Part shown: piece after piece, positions 48,142 through 59,112 of the stretch
How the letters are laid out: each line of letters opens with the position of its first letter
How positions within the stretch are numbered: position 1 is the first letter of the stretch
Assembly: GCA_938005265.1 (NCBI GenBank)
Contig: CALLOA010000027.1
Span: forward strand, 16,642-80,641
Origin: an uncultured Granulosicoccaceae bacterium
GTDB taxonomy: Bacteria; Pseudomonadota; Gammaproteobacteria; Granulosicoccales; Granulosicoccaceae
Direction: 5' to 3'
DNA: 64,000 bases
Program-made: the position numbers and the translations under genes
Notes under the pieces: model-generated
What the model was told of the DNA's origin: nothing
Database searches by the model: none
What the model saw: only the letters and a program-made list of their open reading frames with translations

Positions 48142-48981
48142 CTACAGCAACTGTGGCAATAAATCCTGTATTTGTTGCAGCAACTCCCGGGCTTGCCTGT
48201 TGTTGTTGTGCTTTTCCGCCCCCTTCTGGAATATTCTGAATTTGGCTTCCATTTGTTCGAGGGTTTGCTGCTGCTGCGTATTCGTCAGGCTGCCGCTGCG
48301 GATAATTTTTTCCATGGCTTTGATTCTGAAGCGATCCATCGCCGGGTATTTATGCGATAGCTGGTCGCTATGGCCGCCATATTTTTTCAGTAAAGGTTTG
48401 TCGACAAACAGCACCGGCATTAGTGAGCAAACGCGAAGCCACATGTCATAGTCTTCACAGGCAGGCAATTCAGTGTCGAACAGGCCAACCAGATCAAAGA
48501 CTTGTTTATGAATCAGGACAGCAGAGGGTGAAATAACGCAAAGAGGCAGGCAGTTGCTGTAGATCTCACCACCTGTCTTTTTGTGTTTTTTCATCGGATT
48601 GACTCTGCGCCCGTTTCGAATCCAGATCTCATCGCAGTGACAGATGAGTGGATTTGCATGAATGGTCGCTTGCGTTTGCAGAGCGCTTTTTTGCTCGCGA
48701 AGTTTTTCAGGCAACCATTCATCGTCGGAATCCAGAAACGCAATCCACTCACCTGTGGCCGCTTTAATGCCGGCATTGCGCGCGGCTGAAACCCCTTGAT
48801 TGGATTGCTGCAGACAAATTACCCCGGGATTCTGCTGTGCTATCGCAGCACTTGAATCGGTTGAACCATCATCAACCACAATTAATTCGTGAGCAGGAAA
48901 TTCCTGTGCAATGACAGATTTGATGGCACGGTCTATGGTGCTCTGCCGATTAAATACTGGAATAATGACTGATACTTGCAC
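48142..48981 (-). CDS. Glycosyltransferase family 2
   Basis: VSVIIPVFNRQSTIDRAIKSV, IVVDDGSTDSS, AFLDSDDEWLPEKL. Confidence 0.92.
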   Translation of the reverse strand: MQVSVIIPVFNRQSTIDRAIKSVIAQEFPAHELIVVDDGSTDSSAAIAQQNPGVICLQQSNQGVSAARNAGIKAATGEWIAFLDSDDEWLPEKLREQKSALQTQATIHANPLICHCDEIWIRNGRRVNPMKKHKKTGGEIYSNCLPLCVISPSAVLIHKQVFDLVGLFDTELPACEDYDMWLRVCSLMPVLFVDKPLLKKYGGHSDQLSHKYPAMDRFRIKAMEKIIRSGSLTNTQQQQTLEQMEAKFRIFQKGAEKHNNNRQARELLQQIQDLLPQLL

Positions 48982-49028
48982 TGGCCGGGACTGACTATCG
49001 CTAATTTACTATGTGGGTATCACGATAC

Positions 49029-50039
49029 CTAACGCGGTACTTCTTCGGCAATCACAGCGAGGCAATCACCAGGGGTGATGAGTCCGGGAAAGTGGCGTGC
49101 CATCAGTATTCCGTCGCGGCCTGCGATAAATTCCCTGGGTGCCCGCCCGGTGTTCTCGAAGTCATGAACCCGGGCAATAACCGAGCCTTTGTAAACAGGT
49201 CCACCGAGAAAGCTGCACATCTCCAACATGCCATGGCAGTCGGCCACAACGAAACAGTTTTCTTCAGGCATTTCGAGCATGCGTGTGGATGCCAGTACCA
49301 GTTCCTGTTGCAAGATTCCAGTGTGCACCAGAAAGTTACGGCAACCGGTTTCCGCTATTTGCAGTGATTCGCGAGTTACAGTGCCTCCGCCGCGCAATTC
49401 TGTAGTAACGAAAACCTTGCCTGCAGTTTCAACCATGGTGTCGAGCATGCCGCGATCATCAAGTTCCCGCATGCGCAGACTGTTAGGCGCACCAAAAGCG
49501 ATCATGGCGTTTTCGGCTTTTTCCTGTAGTTGCCGGTCAGCAAGAAAGTGAACTGCAGCCAGTGGTATAAAATCGAGTGTCTTGCCACCAGAGTGTAAAT
49601 CGAGTACATAATCTGACTCCGGGATTATGCTGGTGCTTATGTAGTCGGCAATTTTATCGGTAATGCTGCCATTACTATCCCCTGGGAAACAGCGGTTCAT
49701 GTTCTTGTTGTCTATAGGGGAAAGGCGACTGGCGCTAGCGACAGCTGGTGCGTTCAGGCAGGGTAGCAGGATAAGCCTGCCGTTTATGTCTTCCAGATTC
49801 AGTTCATTTGCGAGTTTAAGCAGTGCCAGAGGGCCTTCATATTCATCACCATGATTCCCGGCGATCAGTGTAACAGTCGGGCCGCTGCCGTTTTTGATTA
49901 CAGTAATCGGAATACGTACAGAGCCCCAGGCTGACTCATTACTTGAATGCGGCAGACTCAGATGGCCATGTTGTTTGCCCTCTACTTCCAGCTTGATGCT
50001 GGAAGAAATTTGCGAAGCGATTTCATCGTTTGGATTCAT
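49029..50039 (-). CDS. Succinylglutamate desuccinylase/aspartoacylase family, DoeB-like deacylase
   Basis: TLIAGNHGDEYEGPLAL, NMNRCFPGD, DYVLDLHSGG, TELRGGGTV; start M at 50039 preferred over 50201. Confidence 0.82.
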   Translation of the reverse strand: MNPNDEIASQISSSIKLEVEGKQHGHLSLPHSSNESAWGSVRIPITVIKNGSGPTVTLIAGNHGDEYEGPLALLKLANELNLEDINGRLILLPCLNAPAVASASRLSPIDNKNMNRCFPGDSNGSITDKIADYISTSIIPESDYVLDLHSGGKTLDFIPLAAVHFLADRQLQEKAENAMIAFGAPNSLRMRELDDRGMLDTMVETAGKVFVTTELRGGGTVTRESLQIAETGCRNFLVHTGILQQELVLASTRMLEMPEENCFVVADCHGMLEMCSFLGGPVYKGSVIARVHDFENTGRAPREFIAGRDGILMARHFPGLITPGDCLAVIAEEVPR

Positions 50040-50229
50040 TGTTGCAGGCTGTGATAGTTCAAGGCACGTGTAGTTGCCATTCGGGCAAGTTATATGCTGA
50101 TTATTACATGAATTGGCAGTTGTGCCGGTAGCGTTGTTAGCCAGCAACGCGTGGCTGAGGTAACATTTGTATGCGCTATGTCCGAATGCAGTGGCGCGCA
50201 TAGGTAACCATTAGTGGTATGGCGGTAAA

Positions 50230-52011
50230 ATGACAACCCCTCAGATACTCATCAGTATGGTTCTGGTGCTGTCCATGGTCATGTTTGGCTGGGGCAAGTA
50301 CCGTTACGATCTTGTTGCCATGAGTGCACTTCTACTGTGTATTGTTCTTGGTCTGGTGGATAGTAAAGTTGCCTTTAACGGGTTTGGAAATGCCGCCGTC
50401 ATAACCGTAGCTGCAGTACTGATTATTTCGACTGCATTGAAAAATGCCGGTGTTGTTGATGTTCTGGCCAGCAAGATAAGCCACCTCACCGAAACCCCTG
50501 TAATGCATATTGCCGCATTGACCGGCGTTGTTACGGTGGCTTCTGCTTTCATGAATAATGTGGGAGCACTTGCCTTGATGCTGCCAATTGCATTGTCAAC
50601 TGCAAAGGAGCGCAATCGTCCACCTGCCATGCTGCTAATGCCCCTAGCCTTTGGTAGTTTGCTGGGAGGGATGACCACACTAATAGGCACGCCACCCAAT
50701 ATCATTGTTGCCAGTATTCGTGGTAGCTATCTTGGCGAGCCATTCTCCATGTTCTCGTATTCACCGGTTGGTCTGCCTGTTGCCATAGTCGGTTTCATTT
50801 TCATTATTTTCTTCGGCTGGCGTTTGATTCCACAAGCACGCATGGAACAAAACTCGACTGAAAAACTATTTGAGGTAGGTCATTACCTGACAGAAGTTGC
50901 TGTGCAGAAAGATTCCGTTGCGATTGGTAGCACTCTGGCTAACCTGGTTGATGAGGACGACGATGGCAATATTGAAATAATCGGTATAGCCGGCAAGAAC
51001 CGCTTCGTGCAAATCGGCAGGGCAGGCGCAAAAATAAAGGAAGGGGATATTCTGCTGCTGCGAGCTGACCCCGCTGATCTCAAACCTTTTCTGGATGCGC
51101 ACGGGCTGGAGCTGCTGACTTCGGCAACCAATCAGTTTATTGAACCTCAGCAGGAAGATGACGTGCTGGCTGAAGGCGTGGTAAAGCGGGATTCTGTTTT
51201 ACAGAATCGTGGAGTCGACAGATTGCGGCGTTTGACCGGCCGAACAGTCGCACTTGTAGGGCTTGCTCGGCAGGGCCATTCAGTCACCCAGCGTTTGCGT
51301 CAAGTCATATTCAAACCTGGTGATGTCTTGTTATTGAGAGGTGACTTAGGTTCGATTGATGAACATATGAATACCCTCGGATTATGGCCTTTGGCCAAAC
51401 GCGAGCTGGATCTGAATCGTAACAGGCGGGTTATTACTGCATTGGGGATATTTGCAGTAGCGATTGCGCTGGGTATTGCCAAAGTCGTAACCATGCCGGT
51501 GGCTTTTCTTTTGGCAGTAGGTGCCTACCTTTTAAGCGGAATTCTCTCGGTCAGGGAAATTTATGAAGATATAGACTGGCCGATTATTGTGCTGCTCGCG
51601 TGCATGATTCCGGTTGGCAATGCATTAACAGATACAGGTACAACATCACTGGTTGCCGATGTCTTGCGAAACGTTACGCAAGGTTGGCAGGGTTGGCAAA
51701 TTGTTATGCTGGTACTGGTGGTGACGATGTTGCTGTCAGATGTCATCAATAATGCTGCCACAGCATTGGTCATGGCACCGTTGGGAATAGAGATAGCTGA
51801 AAAGCTGAATGTCAATCCTGATCCGTTTCTTATGGCAGTAGCTGTTGGCGCATCTTGCGCTTTCCTGACACCGATAGGGCATCAGTGCAATACATTGGTC
51901 ATGGGGCCTGGTGGTTATAAATTTGGTGACTACTGGCGTGTTGGACTGCCTTTAGAGGTGGTGATTACTATTGTCAGTGTGCCAATGATTTTGTTTTTCT
52001 TTCCACTGTAG
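50230..52011 (+). CDS. SLC13 family permease with TrkA-C/RCK-like insert
   Basis: MNNVGALALMLPIALS, LIGTPPNIIVAS; internal RVG-type TrkA_C-like segment; many TM helices. Confidence 0.9.
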   Translation: MTTPQILISMVLVLSMVMFGWGKYRYDLVAMSALLLCIVLGLVDSKVAFNGFGNAAVITVAAVLIISTALKNAGVVDVLASKISHLTETPVMHIAALTGVVTVASAFMNNVGALALMLPIALSTAKERNRPPAMLLMPLAFGSLLGGMTTLIGTPPNIIVASIRGSYLGEPFSMFSYSPVGLPVAIVGFIFIIFFGWRLIPQARMEQNSTEKLFEVGHYLTEVAVQKDSVAIGSTLANLVDEDDDGNIEIIGIAGKNRFVQIGRAGAKIKEGDILLLRADPADLKPFLDAHGLELLTSATNQFIEPQQEDDVLAEGVVKRDSVLQNRGVDRLRRLTGRTVALVGLARQGHSVTQRLRQVIFKPGDVLLLRGDLGSIDEHMNTLGLWPLAKRELDLNRNRRVITALGIFAVAIALGIAKVVTMPVAFLLAVGAYLLSGILSVREIYEDIDWPIIVLLACMIPVGNALTDTGTTSLVADVLRNVTQGWQGWQIVMLVLVVTMLLSDVINNAATALVMAPLGIEIAEKLNVNPDPFLMAVAVGASCAFLTPIGHQCNTLVMGPGGYKFGDYWRVGLPLEVVITIVSVPMILFFFPL

Positions 52012-52057
52012 GTCATGGCAAACTGGTAGTGGTAAGCAAATTGCGGAAGGTAGAATT

Positions 52058-52699
52058 ATGATCAAAGTCTGGGGTCGAGCCTCTTCATCCAATGTGCAAT
52101 CCGTGATGTGGTGTATCAACGAATTGAAGTTGCCACATGATCGAATAGATGCCGGGCTGATGTATGGCGTTACTGATACACCGGACTATCTTGCAATGAA
52201 TCCCAACGGTACTGTGCCAACGATAGTTGATGGCAGTAACCCGCCACTTTGGGAGTCCGGAGCTATCCTACGCTACCTTGCCAACAAATACGGGAAAGCA
52301 CCTTTTTGGCCGGATGATCCGGTTCAACGGGCAGATGTTGATCGTTGGGCTGAATGGGGGAAAGTCAGTGTACAGACGAATTTCAGTGGCCCCATTTTCT
52401 GGAAGCTGGTGAGGACGCAGCCTGAACAACGCGATGAGCAGCAGCTGGCAGCTGCCGTCAAACATTTTGAAAAATTCCTGACGATCGCAGATCAGAGACT
52501 GTCAACACGTAAATTTCTGGTAAACGATGATTTCACTCTTGCCGATATTCAGTTTGGCCATATCCTTTTTCGTTACTATGATGTTGACATCAAGAGATCG
52601 CCGTTACCCGAATTGCGGCGTTATTACGATCAGCTTACAACCATGCCGAATTATAAACAGCATGTGATGATTAACTATGATGAGCTAAGGTCAAGCTGA
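52058..52699 (+). CDS. Glutathione S-transferase family protein
   Basis: SSNVQSVMWCINELKLPHDRI, MNPNGTVPTIVDGSNPPLWESGAILRYLA. Confidence 0.92.
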   Translation: MIKVWGRASSSNVQSVMWCINELKLPHDRIDAGLMYGVTDTPDYLAMNPNGTVPTIVDGSNPPLWESGAILRYLANKYGKAPFWPDDPVQRADVDRWAEWGKVSVQTNFSGPIFWKLVRTQPEQRDEQQLAAAVKHFEKFLTIADQRLSTRKFLVNDDFTLADIQFGHILFRYYDVDIKRSPLPELRRYYDQLTTMPNYKQHVMINYDELRSS

Positions 52700-52781
52700 G
52701 AAAAAGGCAGGCTGAAAAAGTAGAACAGCCTTTGCTCAATCAAAGATGTTTTCCATGATGAGCCGCAGGCTGTAGCAGTCG

Positions 52782-52801
52782 AGCCCTGATAAGTCAGGGC
52801 T
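52782..52801. terminator. Terminator hairpin downstream of GST
   Basis: AGCCCTGA-taag-TCAGGGCT followed by ACTGTTTTATT. Confidence 0.7.
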
Positions 52802-52837
52802 ACTGTTTTATTAAGACTCTAATACAAGAATCTGGAA

Positions 52838-53518
52838 CTAGCGTGGTGAAGTGAATGCTTCGCGCTCGCGCCCTTGAACAATTGGCTTCAGATAAATTTC
52901 TACGCGACGGTTCTGGCTGCGCCCGGTGCTCGTTGCATTATCTGCAATTGGCTGGTTCTCACCGCGCCCGGCACTACGCAGGCGTGTGCGTTGCACGCCC
53001 GACTTGCTCAAGTATCTTGCAACAGAAATAGCTCGCTTTTCAGACAGCTGCTGATTGTAGCTTCCAGAGCCTGTGCTGTCGGTATGTCCGATCACGTGAA
53101 TAGCTGTCTGATCGTATTCAGAAATGATGCGGGCTACTTTATTCAGGCTGCCAGTGAAATTTGGCTTGATGCTGGCACTGTTAACATCGAAAGACACTTC
53201 ACTCGCAACATCGAGTTTTATAGTCTCGGCATCAGGCCGGCTCAGTGCGATTTCATTGCTGTTTTGTTCTGCGGCAAGCTGCTGCTGCAGTTTTGCGTGT
53301 TGCTTGTCCATGTAGCTGCCAACAGCAGCACCTGTAAGTGCACCTACAGCGGCGCCTATTACCCGTCCGTTTTCACTTTTAGACTGGTTACCGATTACAG
53401 CACCCGTCACAGCACCGATTGCGGCTCCGGTCTTTGCACGTCTATTCGGGTCGTCAGTCGCACAACCAACAGTAATCAAAGCTGCGACGCCCACCACTAA
53501 TAATTTTTTAATAATCAT
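52838..53518 (-). CDS. OmpA family lipoprotein with glycine-zipper domain
   Basis: GAAIGAVTGAVIGNQSKSENGRVIGAAVGALTGAAVGSYMDKQ; HVIGHTDSTGSGSYNQQLSEKRAISVARYL...NRRVEIYL. Confidence 0.9.
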   Translation of the reverse strand: MIIKKLLVVGVAALITVGCATDDPNRRAKTGAAIGAVTGAVIGNQSKSENGRVIGAAVGALTGAAVGSYMDKQHAKLQQQLAAEQNSNEIALSRPDAETIKLDVASEVSFDVNSASIKPNFTGSLNKVARIISEYDQTAIHVIGHTDSTGSGSYNQQLSEKRAISVARYLSKSGVQRTRLRSAGRGENQPIADNATSTGRSQNRRVEIYLKPIVQGREREAFTSPR

Positions 53519-53674
53519 TTATTCACCAAAACATCTTTTATTATTCGGGAAAGTCTTGGGCGATCGTCAAAAATAGTTGAGGACGAGCGCACCAAGGCTA
53601 CAAGAGTTGTTTCGGCGGTTTGGATATTTACTGCAGGTGTGGTTAGGGGATATCGCATTATAAATCACCGATAC

Positions 53675-53690
53675 TGTGATATAGATCACG
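53675..53690. promoter_or_regulatory. Putative CRP/Vfr-type binding site
   Basis: TGTGA-TATAGA-TCACG, one mismatch from TGTGA-N6-TCACA; about 160 bp upstream of the OmpA-like start. Confidence 0.45.
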
Positions 53691-53816
53691 CAGCATCGGG
53701 TTACGTGCGTTTAGTGTCTGGTGAATACGGGTGCTGGCAGGAGTAATGGCTGATATCCAGGCTGCCTTGGATAGAAGACAGCTGTTACTGGTCTTTGTTA
53801 AATCGAACCTCGACCC

Positions 53817-54845
53817 TTAGAGATCGCAGAAGATTTGATGTTTACCCGCAGATTCAAGACTACTATCCGTGCGTTTTAAGCGCTGATAGCCATAACAACT
53901 GGGTATGGAATCGGGGTCATCCTCAGGTGACGCTACCAGTGTTGATACATCCAGATCACCGTTAGGGTGCAATGTTTCGATAATGACCGAATCGAGGAGG
54001 TAGCCCTCCCTGTCGATTTCAATCAAAGAGCTTAAATCGTCCAGCGTTGACAGCGTCTGGTAGTTGCTGCCATCGTCCCGAACGATTATCAGGCGATTGG
54101 CCACAACCGGGTTGATGTCATCTTCAATGGCTTCGAATCCGGAGCTACCGCCATTGCCTGCAACGGCAGATTCTGTACGGTCATTTACTGATTTGATTCG
54201 GCCGAGAAATAATTGCACAGCAAGCAGGCCGTTGTCGCTACCGGCATTTCCCGAAGTGTTGGAAGAAGTACTGTTTATTGCCAGCGACGCCAGTAATGCG
54301 CGTGTACCAAGTAGCGTATATTGCCTGTCTTTGTATTGCGTGTTGCGGTTGTTTTGTACAAGCTCGTCCAGATATTTTCGTTGTCTGTTGGAGAGCTCAT
54401 CAATGCCATCGTGGTCCGGCCATTCTTCGCAAGTGTAGCCCCACTGGTTTTGATATTTACCTGTCAGTTCTATGATTTTGTTACTGCAAAACGTGGATTC
54501 GAAGTCGGCATGCCACTTGACTTCGCGTTGGTTGCCAGCTGATGTAACGCTGACTTCGCAAAGATGATTAACACCCGGGTAATCCACGCGAATATACCGG
54601 ATATCATTGCCTGAACGGCACTCGTACTCGGTAGCTAGTGCGGTTGTCGAAAAAAACCAAAGCAGAATTGACAAAGGCAGAAACGGCAAAGGCAGAAATG
54701 GCAAAATGGGCAAAAACAAGAGATTGACTGGTATTGGAGTTGTACCGTTGTCTTTTTCAGATAGTCTGGCAACAAACATCCTCTTAAAACTCACTATGCT
54801 TGCTATGGAACGGGCTGGAGCAGGACATTCTACAGTGTTAAACAA
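53817..54845 (-). CDS. Hypothetical secreted protein
   Basis: N-terminal hydrophobic segment and long uninterrupted frame; no family recognised. Confidence 0.5.
   Translation of the reverse strand: MFNTVECPAPARSIASIVSFKRMFVARLSEKDNGTTPIPVNLLFLPILPFLPLPFLPLSILLWFFSTTALATEYECRSGNDIRYIRVDYPGVNHLCEVSVTSAGNQREVKWHADFESTFCSNKIIELTGKYQNQWGYTCEEWPDHDGIDELSNRQRKYLDELVQNNRNTQYKDRQYTLLGTRALLASLAINSTSSNTSGNAGSDNGLLAVQLFLGRIKSVNDRTESAVAGNGGSSGFEAIEDDINPVVANRLIIVRDDGSNYQTLSTLDDLSSLIEIDREGYLLDSVIIETLHPNGDLDVSTLVASPEDDPDSIPSCYGYQRLKRTDSSLESAGKHQIFCDL
54673..54702. repeat. 15-bp tandem duplication in the leader region of the secreted protein
   Basis: AAAGGCAGAAACGGC AAAGGCAGAAATGGC, encoding FLPLP-type repeats. 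Confidence 0.85.
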
Positions 54846-54962
54846 GCTATTTGCAGCACAAATTATGAAGCGTCAAATGTGCGTCGATGACCGCAGGTAA
54901 AATGTTTCTAAGTGTCTGAAAGTGATATTTTGCGACACTTCAGTTTGAACATTTAATCGGCA

Positions 54963-55955
54963 CTAGGGTTGAAGAATTATTTTTGGTGCCTGGGTTTGCG
55001 CCTGGTGAATTTCGCGAAACGCTGACGCGCCTTCAGACATCGGGCGAATCTCAAGCCAATCCAGTGAGCCCAGACCGCCGCTGGCAAGAAGGTCAAGCGA
55101 TGCGTTTAAATCAGCCACAGTATAAGTGTAATTGCCAATAAACGTTATTTCCTGCAACGTCAATTTGCGTGTGTCCAGCCCGTCAACGTTATCCTGTAAG
55201 CCAATGTGTGAAATAACGCCCCCGGGTCTGGCGAAACGGCAGGAATCTGCGCGGGTGGCACCACTGCCAACGGCATCAATAACAAGATCAAATGAATTTT
55301 CTTCGGGCCGCGCCTGACTTAGGGGGTCAAGCACTTCGCAGCAATCTGTATTTTTGATTGTCTCACGTCGTGCATCGGCTGTTTCCGATAAAAAGATTTC
55401 TCGCGTACCTTTTTGATTCAGGATAAGTGCGGCCAGTAAACCGATAGCACCACCACCTATAACCAGAGTACGGCACTCGCTGATGGGTCTGTGCAGGATT
55501 TTTTCTGCCAGTATCACACTATGCAGTGAGACAGCCGTTGGCTCCATCAAGCTTGCGTGTTGTTGAGTTAATTTATCCGGTACCGGGATCAGGTTGGCTT
55601 CCGGCATGTCTACATATTCTGCAAAAGCGCCTGGCAAGCGCATGCCGATAATTTCACGATGTTTGCAAAGATTGGTACGTGCGGAAAGACAGTCACGGCA
55701 TACACCACAGGTCGTTATGGGATTGACGGCAACCTTTTGGCCTTCGTAACGACCACCTAGTGCAATTCCAGCAGCTTCATGCCCGAGTATCAAAGGGGGT
55801 ACCCGGCGTTCGTCATGTCCGTGATAGGCATGCATATCAGAGCCGCAGATACCGCTTGCCTCTACCTTGACAAGAATATTGCCAGCAGCGGCTATCGTAT
55901 CTGGTTCGTCACGATAAGTAACTTCAAGATCGCCTGTATAGACTAGTGCTTTCAT
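54963..55955 (-). CDS. Zinc-dependent alcohol dehydrogenase
   Basis: ASGICGSDMHAYHGHDERRVPPLILGHEAAG, CGVCRDCLSARTNLC. Confidence 0.9.
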   Translation of the reverse strand: MKALVYTGDLEVTYRDEPDTIAAAGNILVKVEASGICGSDMHAYHGHDERRVPPLILGHEAAGIALGGRYEGQKVAVNPITTCGVCRDCLSARTNLCKHREIIGMRLPGAFAEYVDMPEANLIPVPDKLTQQHASLMEPTAVSLHSVILAEKILHRPISECRTLVIGGGAIGLLAALILNQKGTREIFLSETADARRETIKNTDCCEVLDPLSQARPEENSFDLVIDAVGSGATRADSCRFARPGGVISHIGLQDNVDGLDTRKLTLQEITFIGNYTYTVADLNASLDLLASGGLGSLDWLEIRPMSEGASAFREIHQAQTQAPKIILQP

Positions 55956-56009
55956 CGCCTTTTTCCTGCCGGGAAATTATTTTTTGGGTGTTATTAAAAA
56001 TTGAAGTTT

Positions 56010-57377
<1,368 letters not shown>

Positions 57378-57511
57378 TTACGTTTGTCACAAGTAAGTTG
57401 TTGTTGGATGTACGACATCTTCATAAATAATCACAGCCGCTACCCAATCAATCAGTATAAGCCCAAGCCACGCAATCCATCTCCAAGTTTCAGAGACTCA
57501 ACCAGCGGTAA

Positions 57512-58615
57512 TTACTTCTTCAGGGAGTTAGCGTAAGCGTTACCCAGTGCTGCGTTGGACGTTTGCGCACCCGCCCAGAATGGAATAGCGGTTTCGGCAA
57601 ATGCTTTCATTGAATTCCACACTTCAGCGAAGAATTCGTTATCGGCAGCATTTTTTTCCAGAGTTGCATTGGCCGCAGCCATGTACTCGGTGAAGTAGTC
57701 AGCAGGTGTGTCATGCAGGATGACGCCGTGGTTTTCAGTCAAGTCTTTCAGAGCCTTGCCGTTTTCGTGTATACGGTAGCTGATCGCCTTCATCAGTGAT
57801 GCATCGGCAGCAACCTGCATTGCGTTTTGTTGCAGAGGAGTGAGCTCGTTCCATACATCCTTATTGATGTACATGTCAGCATTAACCACAACCTGGTGCA
57901 GACCCTGCAGATAGTAGTGCTTCAGAACTTTCTGGAAACCGAAAACGCTGTCAGGCTTGGGGCAGCACCATTCGGCAGCGTCGATTGTGCCTTTTTCCAG
58001 AGCTGGCAGAATGTCACCGCCACCCATGGCAACCGCAGCTACACCGATGTCGTTGTAAGTCTTACCGGGAATGCCGGGAGGTGTGCGGAAACGCAGCCTA
58101 CGGAAATCATCCATACTCTTGATCGGCTCTTTGAACCAACCCAGTGCTTCCGGGCCAACCGGTTGCAGCATCAGCCCTTTAACGTTGAGGTTCATTTCGT
58201 CCCACAGTTGATCATACAGTTCTTTACCGCCACCGAACTGGAACCATGAAATGAAGGCGATGTTGTCGATACCCACACCAGCACCTGCAACAGGAGAGCC
58301 GAACAGCATGGCAGCCGGGTGCATACCGGACCAGTAGTGAGTCCATGCAAATCCAGCATCAAGCAATCCTTTGTCCACGGCGTTCATGATTTCAGCGCCG
58401 GGAACAATCGAGTTGTTTGGCAGGATATCGAAAGTGACTTCACCATCGGTGAGAGTCGTTACGGTATCTGCGAAGTCACGCAGCATGACAATTTCGTCTG
58501 CCTTGTTGCTCAGTACGGACTGGATCTGGATGTTGGTAGCCGCGTTGGCTGCAACACTACCCAGCAACAGCGAGCCTGCGGCTACCGTTGCCAGCGATTT
58601 GGCGAATTTGAACAT
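57512..58615 (-). CDS. TRAP transporter substrate-binding protein, DctP family
   Basis: Signal peptide; DGEVTFDILPNNSIVPGAEIMNAVDKGLLDAGFAWTHYW; RRLRFRTPPGIPGKTYNDIGVAAVAMGGGDILPALEKGTIDAAEWCCP. Confidence 0.9.
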   Translation of the reverse strand: MFKFAKSLATVAAGSLLLGSVAANAATNIQIQSVLSNKADEIVMLRDFADTVTTLTDGEVTFDILPNNSIVPGAEIMNAVDKGLLDAGFAWTHYWSGMHPAAMLFGSPVAGAGVGIDNIAFISWFQFGGGKELYDQLWDEMNLNVKGLMLQPVGPEALGWFKEPIKSMDDFRRLRFRTPPGIPGKTYNDIGVAAVAMGGGDILPALEKGTIDAAEWCCPKPDSVFGFQKVLKHYYLQGLHQVVVNADMYINKDVWNELTPLQQNAMQVAADASLMKAISYRIHENGKALKDLTENHGVILHDTPADYFTEYMAAANATLEKNAADNEFFAEVWNSMKAFAETAIPFWAGAQTSNAALGNAYANSLKK

Positions 58616-58660
58616 TTCGAAATTTCCTCCATTGGATTACAGCAATGCATATACAACGTG

Positions 58661-58688
58661 TAGTTCGTCTATTGTAGTTCGTCTATTA
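58661..58688. repeat. 14-bp perfect tandem duplication upstream of dctP
   Basis: GTAGTTCGTCTATT x2. Confidence 0.92.
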
Positions 58689-58796
58689 AAGGGCACTTCG
58701 TAACCACAATGACCTATGCATTGGAGAATGCTGGTGGACATACAGATAGAAGCAGCAGGATAAGCCGCACAGATACCTGGCTAGCATTCATAAGGC

Positions 58797-58827
58797 CCAA
58801 TAATGCGAAGCAGATTCTCATTATTGG
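58797..58827. promoter_or_regulatory. Inverted repeat upstream of dctP, possible operator
   Basis: CCAATAATG-N13-CATTATTGG perfect arms. Confidence 0.4.
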
Positions 58828-59029
58828 TTTACAGTGTCAATTGCACGAATTGGTTGGCAGGGACTAATTCCGAGCTATTTTAGCCAATGGATTAGCATGG
58901 TTGCGAGCATGAATTGGGGGCGGCCAATCCGTCCAATCTGGACGGGCCAATGCCTTGAAAGTGCTTTGCTTTTTGGTATGCGGCTGCAAAAAATCGGCCA
59001 GATTGTCCGGTAGTTGAACCCTGCAAATG

Positions 59030-59050
59030 AAAACGCCCTGCGAGGCAGGG
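59030..59050 (-). terminator. Terminator hairpin downstream of DUF1501 gene
   Basis: ACGCCCTGC-gag/ctc-GCAGGGCGT, followed on the minus strand by TTTCATTTG. Confidence 0.65.
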
Positions 59051-59112
59051 CGTGTTCATTGAGTTTTTGGTTAATCAAAGTGCTAACCGGATGTTTGTTT
59101 CGCGTTTAGGGG

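Noticed and set aside
58875-59078. 67-aa minus-strand ORF between dctP and DUF1501 genes
   Set aside because: Overlaps a terminator hairpin; no protein-like features.
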